A stretch of 40,342 nucleotides of DNA from Mnemiopsis leidyi (GCA_000226015.1 JH152797.1:87817-128158), one strand, 5' to 3'. Shown: positions 1 through 9,581, numbered from the stretch's first letter. Numbers and translations are program-made. Notes: generated by a model not told the origin, from the sequence alone.

Positions 1-435
1 CGTGAGAGACGACCGACCATCGACTACAGTTTGTGAATCAGACCAGTAACCTAACGCATCAAACTCAACTTAACTAAACAGTGACTCAGCATACCGGCAT
101 GCCAACAGCATCCTTATCGCAAAATTTTCACTGTCATTCAGCGCGAACGACACGAATCCTAAATTATCATCCATCACAACACACTCAATACTCGCGGTTA
201 CTCAATTTAGCTCAGTTTGTACAGTGTATGATAATATAATATAACCTGCGTGCCGTTTGCCTATTAAGGACCAGAAAACACTTTTTGATATTATAGCGCT
301 GGCAAGCGCGACCGGGGAAAAAACTCCCGTTTATACTATACATAAGTTTTGTGTGTTGTTTACTAATTAAATAATATAATATCATTATGAATTATTGTAA
401 TAAATAAATATTTCGGTACTGTACCAGCCTCCACC
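1..435. other. Non-coding flank, no gene seen
   Basis: AT-rich sequence with no open frame of interest, no tRNA-like structure and no clear tandem repeat. It may hold the 3' flank of the minus-strand VWC-like gene. Confidence 0.5.
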
Positions 436-819
436 GTGGGGTTTCAAAACAAAAAACAACAAACCTGGAGAACCCGTTTATTAACAGCTGTTCAACACAC
501 CTACCATGACATCGATTCAATTGCCACATGCAAGTTATCTATGACATCGGGTCAGATCTCCTCTGGCTCTCATTGCACAGCTACGTCACTAACAATACGG
601 TGTGATCTGAACCCCGTGGGACTGATTGGGCTGTGTTATGTGATCCCCTTGGGTACCCAGATTCCAAGGTTCCCAGTTGTCGGCCACCGCGTCAAACATC
701 CTGATTTTATACGTGGCAAAGGTACCCTTATGTGTTATGGCACTGTAGAGTATTCGTTGCTTAAGCAGAAATCTAGTGAACTAGTAGTTATGAAGTGCAA
801 ACTTGAAACATGTCAATAA
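436..819 (+). CDS. Doubtful open frame, possible terminal exon
   Basis: A 127-codon open frame starts at a GTG, so it would have to be an exon rather than a whole gene; a possible acceptor (CTGTACCAG) lies just upstream at about 429. It carries seven cysteines and ends in CAATAAAG, so its stop codon overlaps an AATAAA signal at 815-820. No family is recognised. It overlaps, antisense, the proposed last exon and 3' flank of the VWC-like gene, so at most one reading may be right. It may be a chance ORF. Confidence 0.2.
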   Translation: MGFQNKKQQTWRTRLLTAVQHTYHDIDSIATCKLSMTSGQISSGSHCTATSLTIRCDLNPVGLIGLCYVIPLGTQIPRFPVVGHRVKHPDFIRGKGTLMCYGTVEYSLLKQKSSELVVMKCKLETCQ

Positions 820-1442
820 AGTCAGTCTGGTGATAACAATTTCTCAGAAGCCACATCACACAAGGCTGTAAGATTAATAGCCGTTGTGGTTACTGCTCAG
901 GTTGAGCTGAAGGTGATAAAAGAAAAGATTGTCGAAAGCACGTACATCGTTAAGAGTGCAGACAGAGGTGCCATCTCTGCAGACACAAGTGTCACACGTG
1001 TCTTCGTTTGTCCATTTCGTCCCGTGCTCATGCCATTCCCCCTTGTACGAGCAGTTCCGGGGACACGTGGGGGGTGTCGGACACACGATCTTTCCTGCAC
1101 GTGTATAAACAAATTCGTGAAATAATTCGTGAAATGATTGGTGAAATCGTGACAAAAGAAGGACACACTTAATCTAATACAACTTTAACCAGTCACCAGA
1201 TATACACCAGCCACCAGATATACACTATACACCAGCCACCAGATATACACTATACAAGTACACACTACAAAGATACAAGTATACACACCGGGTATACAAG
1301 TACAGGTGTCACACCCCACAACCAGAGTCTCGCCTACATCCACTTCTTTTCCGTCGTGAGCACACCCTTTGTTCTGCCCGTCAAGAGGGAACACATTCAC
1401 CAGGGGGAGGGAAGCTGACGCAACGAGTAAAAACACCAACAT
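788..1442 (-). CDS. Secreted von Willebrand C-like cysteine-rich protein
   Basis: Three exons in matching phase give a 126-residue protein: 1442-1289 (donor CCCG|GTGTGT, phase 1), 1094-946 (acceptor GTGCAG; donor GAT|GTACGT, phase 0) and 865-788 (acceptor ATCTTACAG). Residues 1-18 are a hydrophobic signal peptide, so the product should be secreted. Two cysteine modules follow. Each has a C-x-G start, a CDTCxC core (CDTCTC, then CDTCVC) and a G-x(2,3)-C close, the pattern of VWC/chordin-type repeats, which often bind BMP-type ligands or matrix. Exons 1 and 2 are convincing because the VWC core is rebuilt across the splice. Exon 3 (25 residues, three cysteines) is less certain. An AATAAA on this strand lies at 482-477. 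The ligand is unknown. Confidence 0.65.
1195..1288. repeat. ACCAGATATACAC simple tandem repeat in intron 1
   Basis: About three imperfect copies of a CCACCAGATATACACTATACA unit lie inside intron 1 of the VWC-like gene and run up to its donor site. They keep the minus frame open past the real exon end, which is why a longer ORF appears there. Confidence 0.6.
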
Positions 1443-2751
1443 GGCAGCAGTCGTCAGGCAAGAAACAACTCAGATACGGTTTTGATTGTTCCTTAAACTC
1501 GACGTAGTGGTGCTACGAAAATCGTTAATTTAGTGGCGTGTTCACTGTCCCGATTTTCCGGACGTTGAGGCCTACGTTTGGTGTTTATTGTTTGTTGTGT
1601 CAGTATTTCATGATGTTCCTTTTGTCTTACTTGTACATTTGGTGTCTCAGGACGTTTGGGTGGTACTAATTCTATTGTAGTCCAAGTTATCCAATGCTAT
1701 TGCGTGCAAGTGTTGCCGTTATATACTTATGCTGGATGAGTATATTACCACTGTGATAGTTGTCTATATTTTTGTTAAATGAGCTGACCTTGCATGAAGA
1801 GTAATGTATTAAAGATAAAGGGCACATATTATGGTTTAGACCTCCAGCCAAATAAACCTTGTTTGATCATTTACCATGCTTAAGCTTGATTTCTAGGATC
1901 AATTTGATAATTAAGAACATTAAAGGCAAGACTTTATGCTACACTTAGAAAAGTTGTTTTTTAAGAAATAGGTCGGGATGAGTATTTCATTTTTAATCGA
2001 TATATCGATTTTATTTTTACATCGATAAACAGATAGAAAGATTTCGTTTGAAAAAGTCAATTGAGGAATTTTGGAGGCAAGAGCAAATTAAAAACTCTTA
2101 CATTTTCGCTGGGACAAAAGGATGAGCGGGAGTGACACGACTTGTTTGAGGTAAACGGCGGAGCGACTACTGATTAGACAAATAGAAACAATTTATTTAA
2201 AGAAATGTGATTAAAGATAATAAATTTTTACTATGTGCTGTAACAATATTTAAACTCAAAATCCAACAAAAAGAAGTTAAAACTCATTAATAATAATCAA
2301 TCATCTACTATTTAATATCGCTCATTTTAGAACATAAATTACGACAGTTTGTTAGTCGACGACTACCTACGGTTACACGTTCCACGTTTTGTAATAGCTT
2401 ACTTTTTGTGGCGATATAGATTTTAAGATAAACTTTAATTGTGATAGCAATTTCAACATTAAAATGTCCATCAAAAGTTCAATCGGTTCTTGCAACCAAT
2501 ATTAGTGTTAGTTATTAAGGCACTAACTTCACTTATTTTACAAAAAATCGACATGGAAGAATGGAAGGTAGATAAAGATATAAATCAATAAAAGAAAACA
2601 CGTTTCAACTTAATACAAATATCAAATCATCACTTAATAAATCGCATAACCAAAATAGTTGTTTACTAAAACAGTTGGACTGCAAAAACCAGTCACTAAT
2701 TTACGCTAAAGAAAGTGTTAGGACTAGGAATATAGTTTTCTACAAACAATA
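1443..2751. other. AT-rich intergenic sequence, no gene seen
   Basis: No convincing exon on either strand. The sequence is strongly AT-rich with short low-complexity runs (for example TCGATATATCGAT near 1998). The promoter of the VWC-like gene should lie just above 1442, but no TATA box is obvious. Confidence 0.5.
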
Positions 2752-2931
2752 TATAGCAACAAGTATGGCCATAATCTGCGACAAGTCTAACGTTGCTATA
2801 GCAACAAGAATGGCCATAATCTGCGACAAGTCTAACGTTGCTATAGCAACAAGAATAGCCCTAATCTGCGACAAGTCTAACGTTGCTATAGCAACAAGAA
2901 TAGCCCTAATCTGCGACAAGTCTAGCGTTGC
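2752..2931. repeat. 45-bp minisatellite built from an exon end
   Basis: Four near-identical 45-bp units, each starting TATAGCAACAAG. Read on the minus strand, every unit carries a copy of the last codons of the neighbouring terminal exon (residues SNARLVAD and the following stop region). The array therefore grew from the coding end and runs into the 3' flank. The unit is 15 codons long, so it opens a frame on the plus strand that should not be taken as a gene. Confidence 0.85.
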
Positions 2932-3052
2932 TCCAAGCGGTCCTGACTATCCCCTCCACCTTAGTTGCCTCTGGATGTTTCAGCTCGTACTCCCCCGGCG
3001 CCGCTCCGGAATCGTCCTCTCCACTAGCTTGTTCTGCGTACATTATCAGCTC
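2906..3052 (-). CDS. Terminal exon, duplicate copy B, unknown protein
   Basis: A 48-residue exon with stop follows the acceptor CACTCAG|GAG. It begins ELIMYAEQ and ends IVRTAWSNARLVAD. It is clearly paralogous to the exon at 3436-3606: start, end, acceptor position and stop position all match, while the acidic middle differs in length and sequence. Conservation at the protein level between the copies is the main reason to call both coding. Family not recognised. It could be an alternative last exon, or a decaying copy whose 3' end has expanded into a minisatellite. Confidence 0.5.
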   Translation of the reverse strand, partial: ELIMYAEQASGEDDSGAAPGEYELKHPEATKVEGIVRTAWSNARLVAD

Positions 3053-3435
3053 CTGAGTGTTTGGTCTTTAGTTTTCGAATGTATGTATAAGTGAGATTTT
3101 TTAGTAGACCGATAACTACCGAAAACCCCAAATGCTGACATAGTACCAATTTTACATTCAACTTGTGGCTACACGCACATTAAAATGCAGCAATCTGTGA
3201 ATCACTTGAAACAGGCATTTTATCAATTATGGATTTTGTAAAATTGACTGCGTTGGTTTGCCTAGACTCTTAAGAAATTTTAAGTGATCAGCAATTAACG
3301 AATGAATCTTTGCATGGTGTCATTAAAATTACTCATCAATTAGGCTGCACATTGCTTATTGACACTCATAACACATGCACATGAACACTTCACACCATAC
3401 ATGCGCATCATACACAGAAACACTCACACAGCAAA

Positions 3436-3606
3436 CTACTCAGCAACAAGTCGGGCGTTGCTCCAAGCAGTTCGGACAATGTTCTCAACTTCAGGAGCAT
3501 CAGGATGATATAACTGATGTGGCTCAGGAATGCCACAGATCGGCTCCTCGTCCTCCGTGCCCTTCTGCTTCAGTTCTGCTTTCTGGTCCGCGTACATAAG
3601 GAGCTC
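3436..3606 (-). CDS. Terminal exon, duplicate copy A, unknown protein
   Basis: A 56-residue exon with stop after acceptor CCGGTTCAG|GAG. It begins ELLMYADQ, has a charged middle (KAELKQKGTEDEE) and ends IVRTAWSNARLVAE. The exon at 3926-4011 ends in phase 0, so it can join either this copy or copy B. This copy is nearer and has the better pyrimidine tract. The upstream part of the gene is not visible. The product looks like a short charged cytoplasmic tail, but that is inference from composition only. Confidence 0.5.
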   Translation of the reverse strand, partial: ELLMYADQKAELKQKGTEDEEPICGIPEPHQLYHPDAPEVENIVRTAWSNARLVAE

Positions 3607-3925
3607 CTGAACCGGAGTTTCAAGCCGAGGGTAAGGTAACAACCCAGGATTGTAACCCATGATTGTAACCCAGCTACATCCCCAATGTTAGCAAGCATGG
3701 TTTCCTTCATCTCGCGTGATTTCTATTTCATGGCAGATCTATCATTATTCAGCGAACAATATGCACAATACTGTTAATCAGCAATTTCACACAGTCTTTA
3801 AAACTCTCATCCAGTCATACATGCTTTATTAATTTCACACTATCTTAAATTACGATCAGTTAAATTAAAGAGCAAGATGATATGCCAAGAAGCTCATTGC
3901 ATCTATCTTAGTTAGTGGTACTTAC

Positions 3926-4011
3926 GTGAGTTTTGCAGCAGCAGGCGCAGTTGTTGCGGCTTCTAAGTTCCATGTCTTTCAAGAATCGGAAATCAATGTA
4001 TTCTTGTCTCA
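3926..4011 (-). CDS. Internal exon of the duplicated-tail gene
   Basis: A 28-residue exon lies between a possible acceptor (CCGCCGCAG|TG) and a strong donor (ACTCAC|GTAAGT). It encodes QEYIDFRFLKDMELRSRNN followed by a cysteine cluster CACCCKTH. Donor phase 0 matches both downstream terminal exons. The acceptor has a weak pyrimidine tract, so the 5' edge is uncertain. The cysteine cluster could be palmitoylated or bind metal. The next upstream exon was not found between 4012 and 4870; it may lie further away, with the peptidase gene inside an intron. Confidence 0.45.
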
Positions 4012-4870
4012 CTGCGGCGGTGATCGTTCATCAATAGTTGAAAGAATGTGCATTATGCTGGCAGAATGTTGGAATAAATTGTGAAATCTACAGATAGATT
4101 TGTATAAACGTACGTGTCTCGCGCAAACATTTCAATAATTTTCTCTTTGCGTGTGCTACATTCGTAAAACTTGTAAGAGCCTATTTTATTAAGCTAGGGT
4201 ACTACAGTCGTTTGATTACTTAAGATCCGACTGGTTTTAGGGATCTTGGGAAAATAATTAATCCCGAATATTTTAGTTCTGACGATTGGGATAAGAACTC
4301 TCTTGCTATTACGGATAATGAACGATAAATTTCAGTTCCACCACCACTTGCACTTAAAAGTCTAAAATCTAAATTCACTATGGGTCAACTAAATACTAAT
4401 TGTTTGATAACAATGAATTTCACCTGAAGAGAATTTCATCCTTGTTAGAAATATTCGGACACACGCCAGGGCCAAGAGTACACCACTATTCTAGTGTCGA
4501 TTTATTTTACTAACACAGGTGCACATTATATAGTCCATTGTGCAGTGATGTGAGGAAAGTTGTAATTAGATACCCTAAAATATAGATCGCTGTGATGGGC
4601 GATCAGTAACTTCACACTCTTTGTAGGGGGTATCAGACAGAATATCTGCCCGGATCTTATTATTTATTGTTTGCTCTCAGAGCGGAAAATGCTGAGAAAT
4701 CCGAAGTAATTAAATGAAATTTACGTTTCCTAATTAATGTGGCATATCTTTCATGTCATACCATGGGTTTGCAAATTTCACCATACTATTTGATGTGCTC
4801 AGAGATTTGAAATGTTGCTCGTTTAATCTCAAAAAATTAACAAAACAAAATCCAACGAAATCTGATATAA
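4012..4870. other. Intergenic or intronic, peptidase 3' flank
   Basis: No exon recognised. An AATAAA on the minus strand at 4668-4663 lies about 205 bases past the peptidase stop codon and is its likely poly(A) signal; another lies near 4500. Confidence 0.5.
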
Positions 4871-6931
4871 TTACAAATCAGCATACTCAAAAGTCCATCT
4901 GGTGTCTGTATCTGAGCTCATCACCAATTCCCCCTTCTCGACAGCTAGATAGTACATGTTCTCTTCAACGGTAATTGGGTCCCATGTCCGGATTGCGCAA
5001 TCCCGTGGTCTCATGGAAAACTCTTTGTTCTCGAACTTAAAGTCCTGTTCATCTAGCACCATGCTCGAATTGTAGGGTTTTCCAAACATATTGATCATCT
5101 GACGGGCGTTCCATCTGAACCGAAGAATCGTGGCTTTTGGGTCCTCCGAGAACACCTTGTAACCACCCTTGCGCTTCACCAGAGGAAGGCCAGTGTCACT
5201 AGAAGTTAGTGACCATTCTCCGGACAGCCCAATGTTGAACTTCTGAGAGGAAGCCGTGCTGTTGTATTTGTTAGAAGTGAGTATCATCTTATCGTTGTCA
5301 TTGGCTACTTGATCGAAGGAGAGTCCACTGTAGTCATTGTAGATGTTACAACCAGCAAGATTCCAGGATTTTAACACGTCTACATTCCCGATTCCTCCTT
5401 CGATTTTCTCTAGTTTGTTGTAGACTAAGTGGAATTCCGGGTATTGGAAGGAGATGAACCTCGCATAACTAGCAAAGAAGGGAGCTGCATTAGCCTTGTC
5501 AACTGTCACTAATTGGAGGCCCTTTCTGTTCTTTGTTGTTCCAATGTACTTTCCAGAACCCTCATGTCTGAGATAGATGACCATCTGGAACTTCTTGAAA
5601 GCAGGAAGATCCCCACTGGATCCTGCTCCAAAGTCGGCGACTAGCTCTACCTCCTCTGGGGAGACCTGGACCACACCCTTGCAGGCAGATCCCAGGAAGG
5701 CACATTTGTTCTTGGCTGTTCCCCAGTTCTGGGTGTGATTGGCAGTGAGCTGGTGTTTCACTTTGTCCACAAACTGCAGCTCATTCTTGTTAACTCCGCC
5801 TGCAAGTGGTGTGTAGAAGGCGTTAGCTCTGTCGTAGTCGTAGAGAATTTTGGGGTAGACGGCTTTCTTTATGATGGCATCGGCACAGATGGATTCTTTA
5901 GTAGTATTCCAGCTACCGTCCTTTTTACCTTGCTTACGGAAACTCCAATTTTTCCCATAACTTTCTTGAAGGATGAAACTTTTTGAGTCGTAACCTACAA
6001 TAGAGTTTGCATGGCTACACCCATGGCCACATTTCTCGCCTTTTTCCCGCCAGAGTTTCTTTGATCTGTGAAAGCAGGTTGTGACTGGTCCATCCTGCAA
6101 AGCTTTTATCAGTTGAGCCTCACTTTGAGCTAGTCGGCTACCAGCGATAATGACGAACTGTTCATTAAGAGCGTTAGTGAACTTGTCCTGGTTTTTTATT
6201 CCACAGTTAGCGAAGCAGACTGACTTTTTTGGTCCTGCTTTGACACATTTTGTCCTGGTATAAGGGATTTCACTTTCCGGCACAGCGAACCCCCCCTTTC
6301 TCAGCTGTGTTGTTACAGCGTAGGGTTGGACACCCACACAGGGTTTTCCAGCGCAGTTCATGAAGTTCTGGATGGAGTACGGGACGTAGTTTTCGGACAC
6401 AAGAGCGATCCTAGCTTCCAGTGTCTGAGTGCCAGAGATCCAGCCACAAGACCCACACAAGCCCTGCCAGATGGGTGAGTGCATGATACCTCTGTCTCTG
6501 TTGTCCAGAGCCTCAGGAAGATTGGAAATGTCAGGATCATCCTCTTCCTCACCACCAACCTCCTCACTCTCCTCCTTGTCAGCCATGGTTTCCTCCATCT
6601 CAGCCTCCTCTCCGATAAGAAGTTCGACGCCGGACAAAAACTCATCCTCGTTCCTGCTCAGAGCATCTAGGTAGACCTGCTGAGAAGCAAGCATGTCTGT
6701 CATGTCCTCCTCACTGTAGTTCTGTGATACACTGGCTATCAGACTGACGAAATCCCGGTTTACAGAACTGGTGGGGTTGGCGGACAAGATGAAATCCCGG
6801 TTTACAGAACTGGTGGGGTTGGCGGACAAGCCTGCGACAGAACTGGTGGGGTTGGCGGACAAGCCCGCGACAGAACTGGTGGGGTTGGCGGACAAGCCCG
6901 TGACGAGAATTAGAAGCAGGAGCAGGTCCAT
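4871..6931 (-). CDS. Secreted papain-like cysteine peptidase with long C-terminal region
   Basis: Intronless 686-codon gene. The frame stays open three codons further, but the first true ATG is at 6931 and begins a signal peptide (MDLLLLLILVTGLSA). Four copies of SANPTSSV follow, then an acidic propeptide (residues about 100-137). The mature C1A (papain) domain starts near LPEALDNRDRG. Active-site residues: Gln156, Cys162 (WQGLCGSCGWIS; papain has Trp after the Cys, here Gly), His307 (SHANSIVGY). The usual Asn of KNSWG is replaced by Glu323 (QESYGKNWS). Residues about 375-686 form an extra region with two KYIG/GxxV-type beta segments, perhaps beta-trefoil-like; not recognised. A standard C1A precursor has about 330 residues, so this is twice as long. 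It may act outside the cell or in a vesicle; activity is uncertain because of the substitutions. Confidence 0.85.
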   Translation of the reverse strand: MDLLLLLILVTGLSANPTSSVAGLSANPTSSVAGLSANPTSSVNRDFILSANPTSSVNRDFVSLIASVSQNYSEEDMTDMLASQQVYLDALSRNEDEFLSGVELLIGEEAEMEETMADKEESEEVGGEEEDDPDISNLPEALDNRDRGIMHSPIWQGLCGSCGWISGTQTLEARIALVSENYVPYSIQNFMNCAGKPCVGVQPYAVTTQLRKGGFAVPESEIPYTRTKCVKAGPKKSVCFANCGIKNQDKFTNALNEQFVIIAGSRLAQSEAQLIKALQDGPVTTCFHRSKKLWREKGEKCGHGCSHANSIVGYDSKSFILQESYGKNWSFRKQGKKDGSWNTTKESICADAIIKKAVYPKILYDYDRANAFYTPLAGGVNKNELQFVDKVKHQLTANHTQNWGTAKNKCAFLGSACKGVVQVSPEEVELVADFGAGSSGDLPAFKKFQMVIYLRHEGSGKYIGTTKNRKGLQLVTVDKANAAPFFASYARFISFQYPEFHLVYNKLEKIEGGIGNVDVLKSWNLAGCNIYNDYSGLSFDQVANDNDKMILTSNKYNSTASSQKFNIGLSGEWSLTSSDTGLPLVKRKGGYKVFSEDPKATILRFRWNARQMINMFGKPYNSSMVLDEQDFKFENKEFSMRPRDCAIRTWDPITVEENMYYLAVEKGELVMSSDTDTRWTFEYADL
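6762..6910 (-). repeat. In-frame tandem repeat after the signal peptide
   Basis: Units of 33 or 42 bases (core CAGAACTGGTGGGGTTGGCGGACAA on the plus strand) encode SANPTSSV four times, joined by AGL or NRDF linkers. All units are multiples of three, so the peptidase frame is kept. The first unit includes the predicted signal-peptidase cleavage region (GLSA|NP), so that region itself has been multiplied. Confidence 0.85.
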
Positions 6932-7398
6932 GTTGGTCACACTTCACTATAGCAAGCTACCACGCGATCTTCTCTCTTTTACATGTCTTTCAGTGATCTT
7001 CACTTTAATTTTTAGGTGGTAATCGTTTTTATCTAGAGGCTTGACTTAATTGATTCTAATTAACACTGTTAAAACTTGAGGGGACCTTGATTGATCAATG
7101 ATCATCAGTAGCAACTAGTAGTGTTGTTAGTAGAAGTGTGCCAGAAGTTTAAACAAAAGCGAGATATTGAGAAACTTTACAGAGGGGTGTGATAGATTAG
7201 TAGGTGGGGACAACTTTTTACTTCTCAGTGCTCGAATTAATCCTTCTAAATGATGTTAGAAAAATTAAGAGGTGGCAACCTTGGCCTCGCCTTGCTCTAT
7301 TATATTTCCGAACTACCAAGTGGCTAATTGCCAATTTAGACAGTGAAGCATTGATAAGATTGGAAAGCTTGACAACCCAAGCGCTGGAGATGTCAAAT
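6932..7398. other. Intergenic, shared 5'/3' flank
   Basis: Lies between the peptidase start and the SAM-gene poly(A) signal. A weak TATA-like TGTAAAAG on the minus strand lies near 6980. No gene is supported; the plus-strand ORF at 7204-7440 lacks an ATG start and splice support. Confidence 0.4.
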
Positions 7399-7404
7399 TT
7401 TATT
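7399..7404 (-). terminator. Poly(A) signal AATAAA of the SAM gene
   Basis: AATAAA on the minus strand, 68 bases past the stop codon of the SAM-domain gene, a normal distance for a cleavage signal. Confidence 0.6.
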
Positions 7405-7471
7405 GGACAATTCCTTCCCTTTCATCCCCTTTATAAGTGACTAACTCCTGACTCCTTAAAAGTGTGTCCGG

Positions 7472-9537
7472 CTACATTTCTCCTACACAACATTCCACCA
7501 AGAAGAACTTGCCTGTGGTAAAGACACTGCACGGGGGTACAACTCTGTAGAAGATGCCCTGTCCTGTAATCCTCCACATCTTCCGTGTGATGCAGCAGGG
7601 GCAGAACATCCGCGCGCAGCACTGTCCGCAGTCCTCGCTGTACGCCAGTCCCGCAGCAGGCGTCTCACCCGACCAGAGTGTCGCCATTTTGTCTGCTTCA
7701 ATCTGAAACGTTATCGGCTTAACAGAGCAATGGTGAGTTTCTTTAGGACACTTACTGTGAACACTTAGACTTAAATTGAACTGAACTTTTGATGCAGTAA
7801 AGTAAACACCTAGTCCGGCAATATTCACGATTTGTGTCTGGTCCTGGAATCGTGACAATAGACAAGTAGGAAACTGACCTTCTTCTTTTTGAGGAGTTTC
7901 AGGTAGCTGAGAATCATTAGTCTGTCACCTATAACGTTAACTCCCATCTCTACCAAGTTTCTCTCTTCCAGCATTAGTAGTACCTGTGTTACATGACTTA
8001 GTTACATAACTTAGTTACATAACTTAGTTACATAACTTAGTTACATAACTTAGTTACATAACTTAGTTACATAACTTAGTTACATAACTTAGTTACATAA
8101 GTATAACTACCTGTGTCACATAACTTAGTTACATAAGTATAACTGCCCTTAACAAACATGTCATTATGGAACATATTAAAAAGTTGAAATGAAATACGAT
8201 GTGTTGTAATAAAATTCCAAAATACGCTGTTAACATACACAGCACAGCTGAAAATCCGCCTGCTTACTGCTTTAAAGTTTGAACCATCAAATCAATTTCA
8301 AATAAATAAGTACCTTGCCAGAAATGTTGTTAACAGTAAAGTTCTCAGTCAGATAAGAAAATTCTATCCTCTCTAAGAACTGCGAACACACCTCCTCAGC
8401 AGTCCATTCTGGCAAAAGTAGTTTAGCAAACATATTATGTTGCCGGCATTCATTGACAGAGTCCAGGATATCACGTGAATTTACGAAGTTTACAATAAAA
8501 TGACGTCATAACAAAAAACTTACTAGCGAACATGACGTCATAACAAAAAACTTACTAGCGATTTCCGCGGGATCAAGATGAAGCAGGTATTCCTCGATAG
8601 CCTTACTGCTGCCGGTGGAGCCGGGCTGGGATGTCACTGTCATTGCGTCCTACACGGGCATATCGTTACGTTTGTAGTGTTGGAATGTGTTTACAGGGAT
8701 TTTTTTAATAAGGAACACACATCTTAACTACCCAGAACTGTTTTGATTTAACCTAAAGATACTCATGTTAAACATTCTTTTTTATCGAATTAGTAGTAGA
8801 ACTAGTAGTAGAAGTGGTAGTAGCACTAGAAGTAGAATTACATTAAGTAATAGAAGTAGTATTAGACATAATAATAGTAGGTACTAATAGAAGGATTGGT
8901 AGAGGAACTAGCAATGCTCGTTGCAGCTTAACAAGACTGCCTATCTAAGAAACCACACAATGGCAAGTAACGTATAGCAATTAAGGGTACACAGTATCAA
9001 TCTTAATCTTTGCAATGAATAGGACTATAAGGTATGTACTTGTATGTATGTATAAGGTATGTATTTTTAAGTATAGTTATTGTAACTAATTATAGTTTTA
9101 CTATAGCCCTATATTCATTACAAATATTTTAAACAATGCCCTCTTCCGAGTTCCATCAGAATCAATCTGGTTACCTATAATTGTGTAATTTCATGGCGAG
9201 ATTTTTGTGAGTGCTGAGAAGATATTATCACTGTAAAGATAAGAGATACCAAAAAAGAAGGGTGGGGTCCAAATTCAAGTAAAGTTAGTCAGTAGAAAGC
9301 TGAAAATATGCGAAAGAGTTATCATAAGATTATATAAGATTACCATAAGACTAGACGATAAAACACTCAGTCAATTTTGTAACTTTCTCCGAACATTGCT
9401 CCAAATAAGGTGGGTAAGGACACTCTAACAAGGTAAGCTGTGTTCTAGTAGCAGCGTAATTCTTCAGTAAAGGGCACTTCAACAGTTTTACAACTTACAT
9501 CTTCCTTGGTTGGTTCGGTTTCAGTTTCGTTAGCCAT
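7472..9537 (-). CDS. SAM-domain protein with cysteine-rich C-terminus
   Basis: Five exons in consistent phase give 187 residues: 9537-9499 (ATG; donor GAAGAT|GTAAGT), 8649-8556 (acceptor GTGTAG; donor GCTA|GTAAGT, phase 1), 8408-8314 (acceptor TTTTGCCAG; donor AAG|GTACTT), 7983-7879 (acceptor AACACAG; donor AAG|GTCAGT) and 7702-7472 (acceptor TTTCAG). Residues about 46-110 are a sterile alpha motif: WTAEEVCSQFLERI, then ISGKVLLMLEE, then MGVNVIGDRLMIL and a closing helix with a KKKK end. SAM domains make homo- and hetero-oligomers in signalling scaffolds. The last exon has a cysteine cluster (C136, C139, C140, C145, C147, C148, in CGQCCARMFCPCC) and a hydrophobic end, possibly zinc-binding or palmitoylated. 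I recognise no family with this pairing. No signal peptide. Confidence 0.85.
7984..8150. repeat. 13-bp tandem array at the exon 4 acceptor
   Basis: About eight copies of CTTAGTTACATAA lie in SAM-gene intron 3 and touch the acceptor of exon 4. At 8108-8117 the plus strand reads TACCTGTGTCAC, a near copy of the true acceptor border (TACCTGTGTTAC at 7981-7992). The duplicated block thus includes a second, decoy 3' splice site. Confidence 0.8.
8501..8561 (-). repeat. Tandem duplication of the exon 2 splice donor
   Basis: A 29-base block is repeated exactly with a 32-base period (8501-8529 and 8533-8561). Each copy holds TCGCTA|GTAAGT, the donor of SAM-gene exon 2, and the palindrome TGACGTCA (a CRE-type ATF/CREB site). 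The frame uses the copy at 8555-8550; use of the other would add 32 bases and shift the frame. Confidence 0.85.
8793..8880. repeat. Degenerate GTA/TAG trinucleotide repeat
   Basis: Runs of TAGTAG, AGTAGAA and GTAGTAG in intron 1 of the SAM gene. Simple low-complexity sequence. Confidence 0.6.
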
Positions 9538-9581
9538 CAGGAAACTGCTACCGAGATGTGGATCTACGTGGAACGGAATTG

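Noticed and set aside
2675..3094. 139-codon plus ORF
   Set aside because: Covers the 45-bp minisatellite and is antisense to the duplicated terminal exon.
7204..7440. 78-codon plus ORF downstream of the SAM gene
   Set aside because: Not ATG-started, overlaps the likely poly(A) region of the SAM gene, and no domain or splice support.
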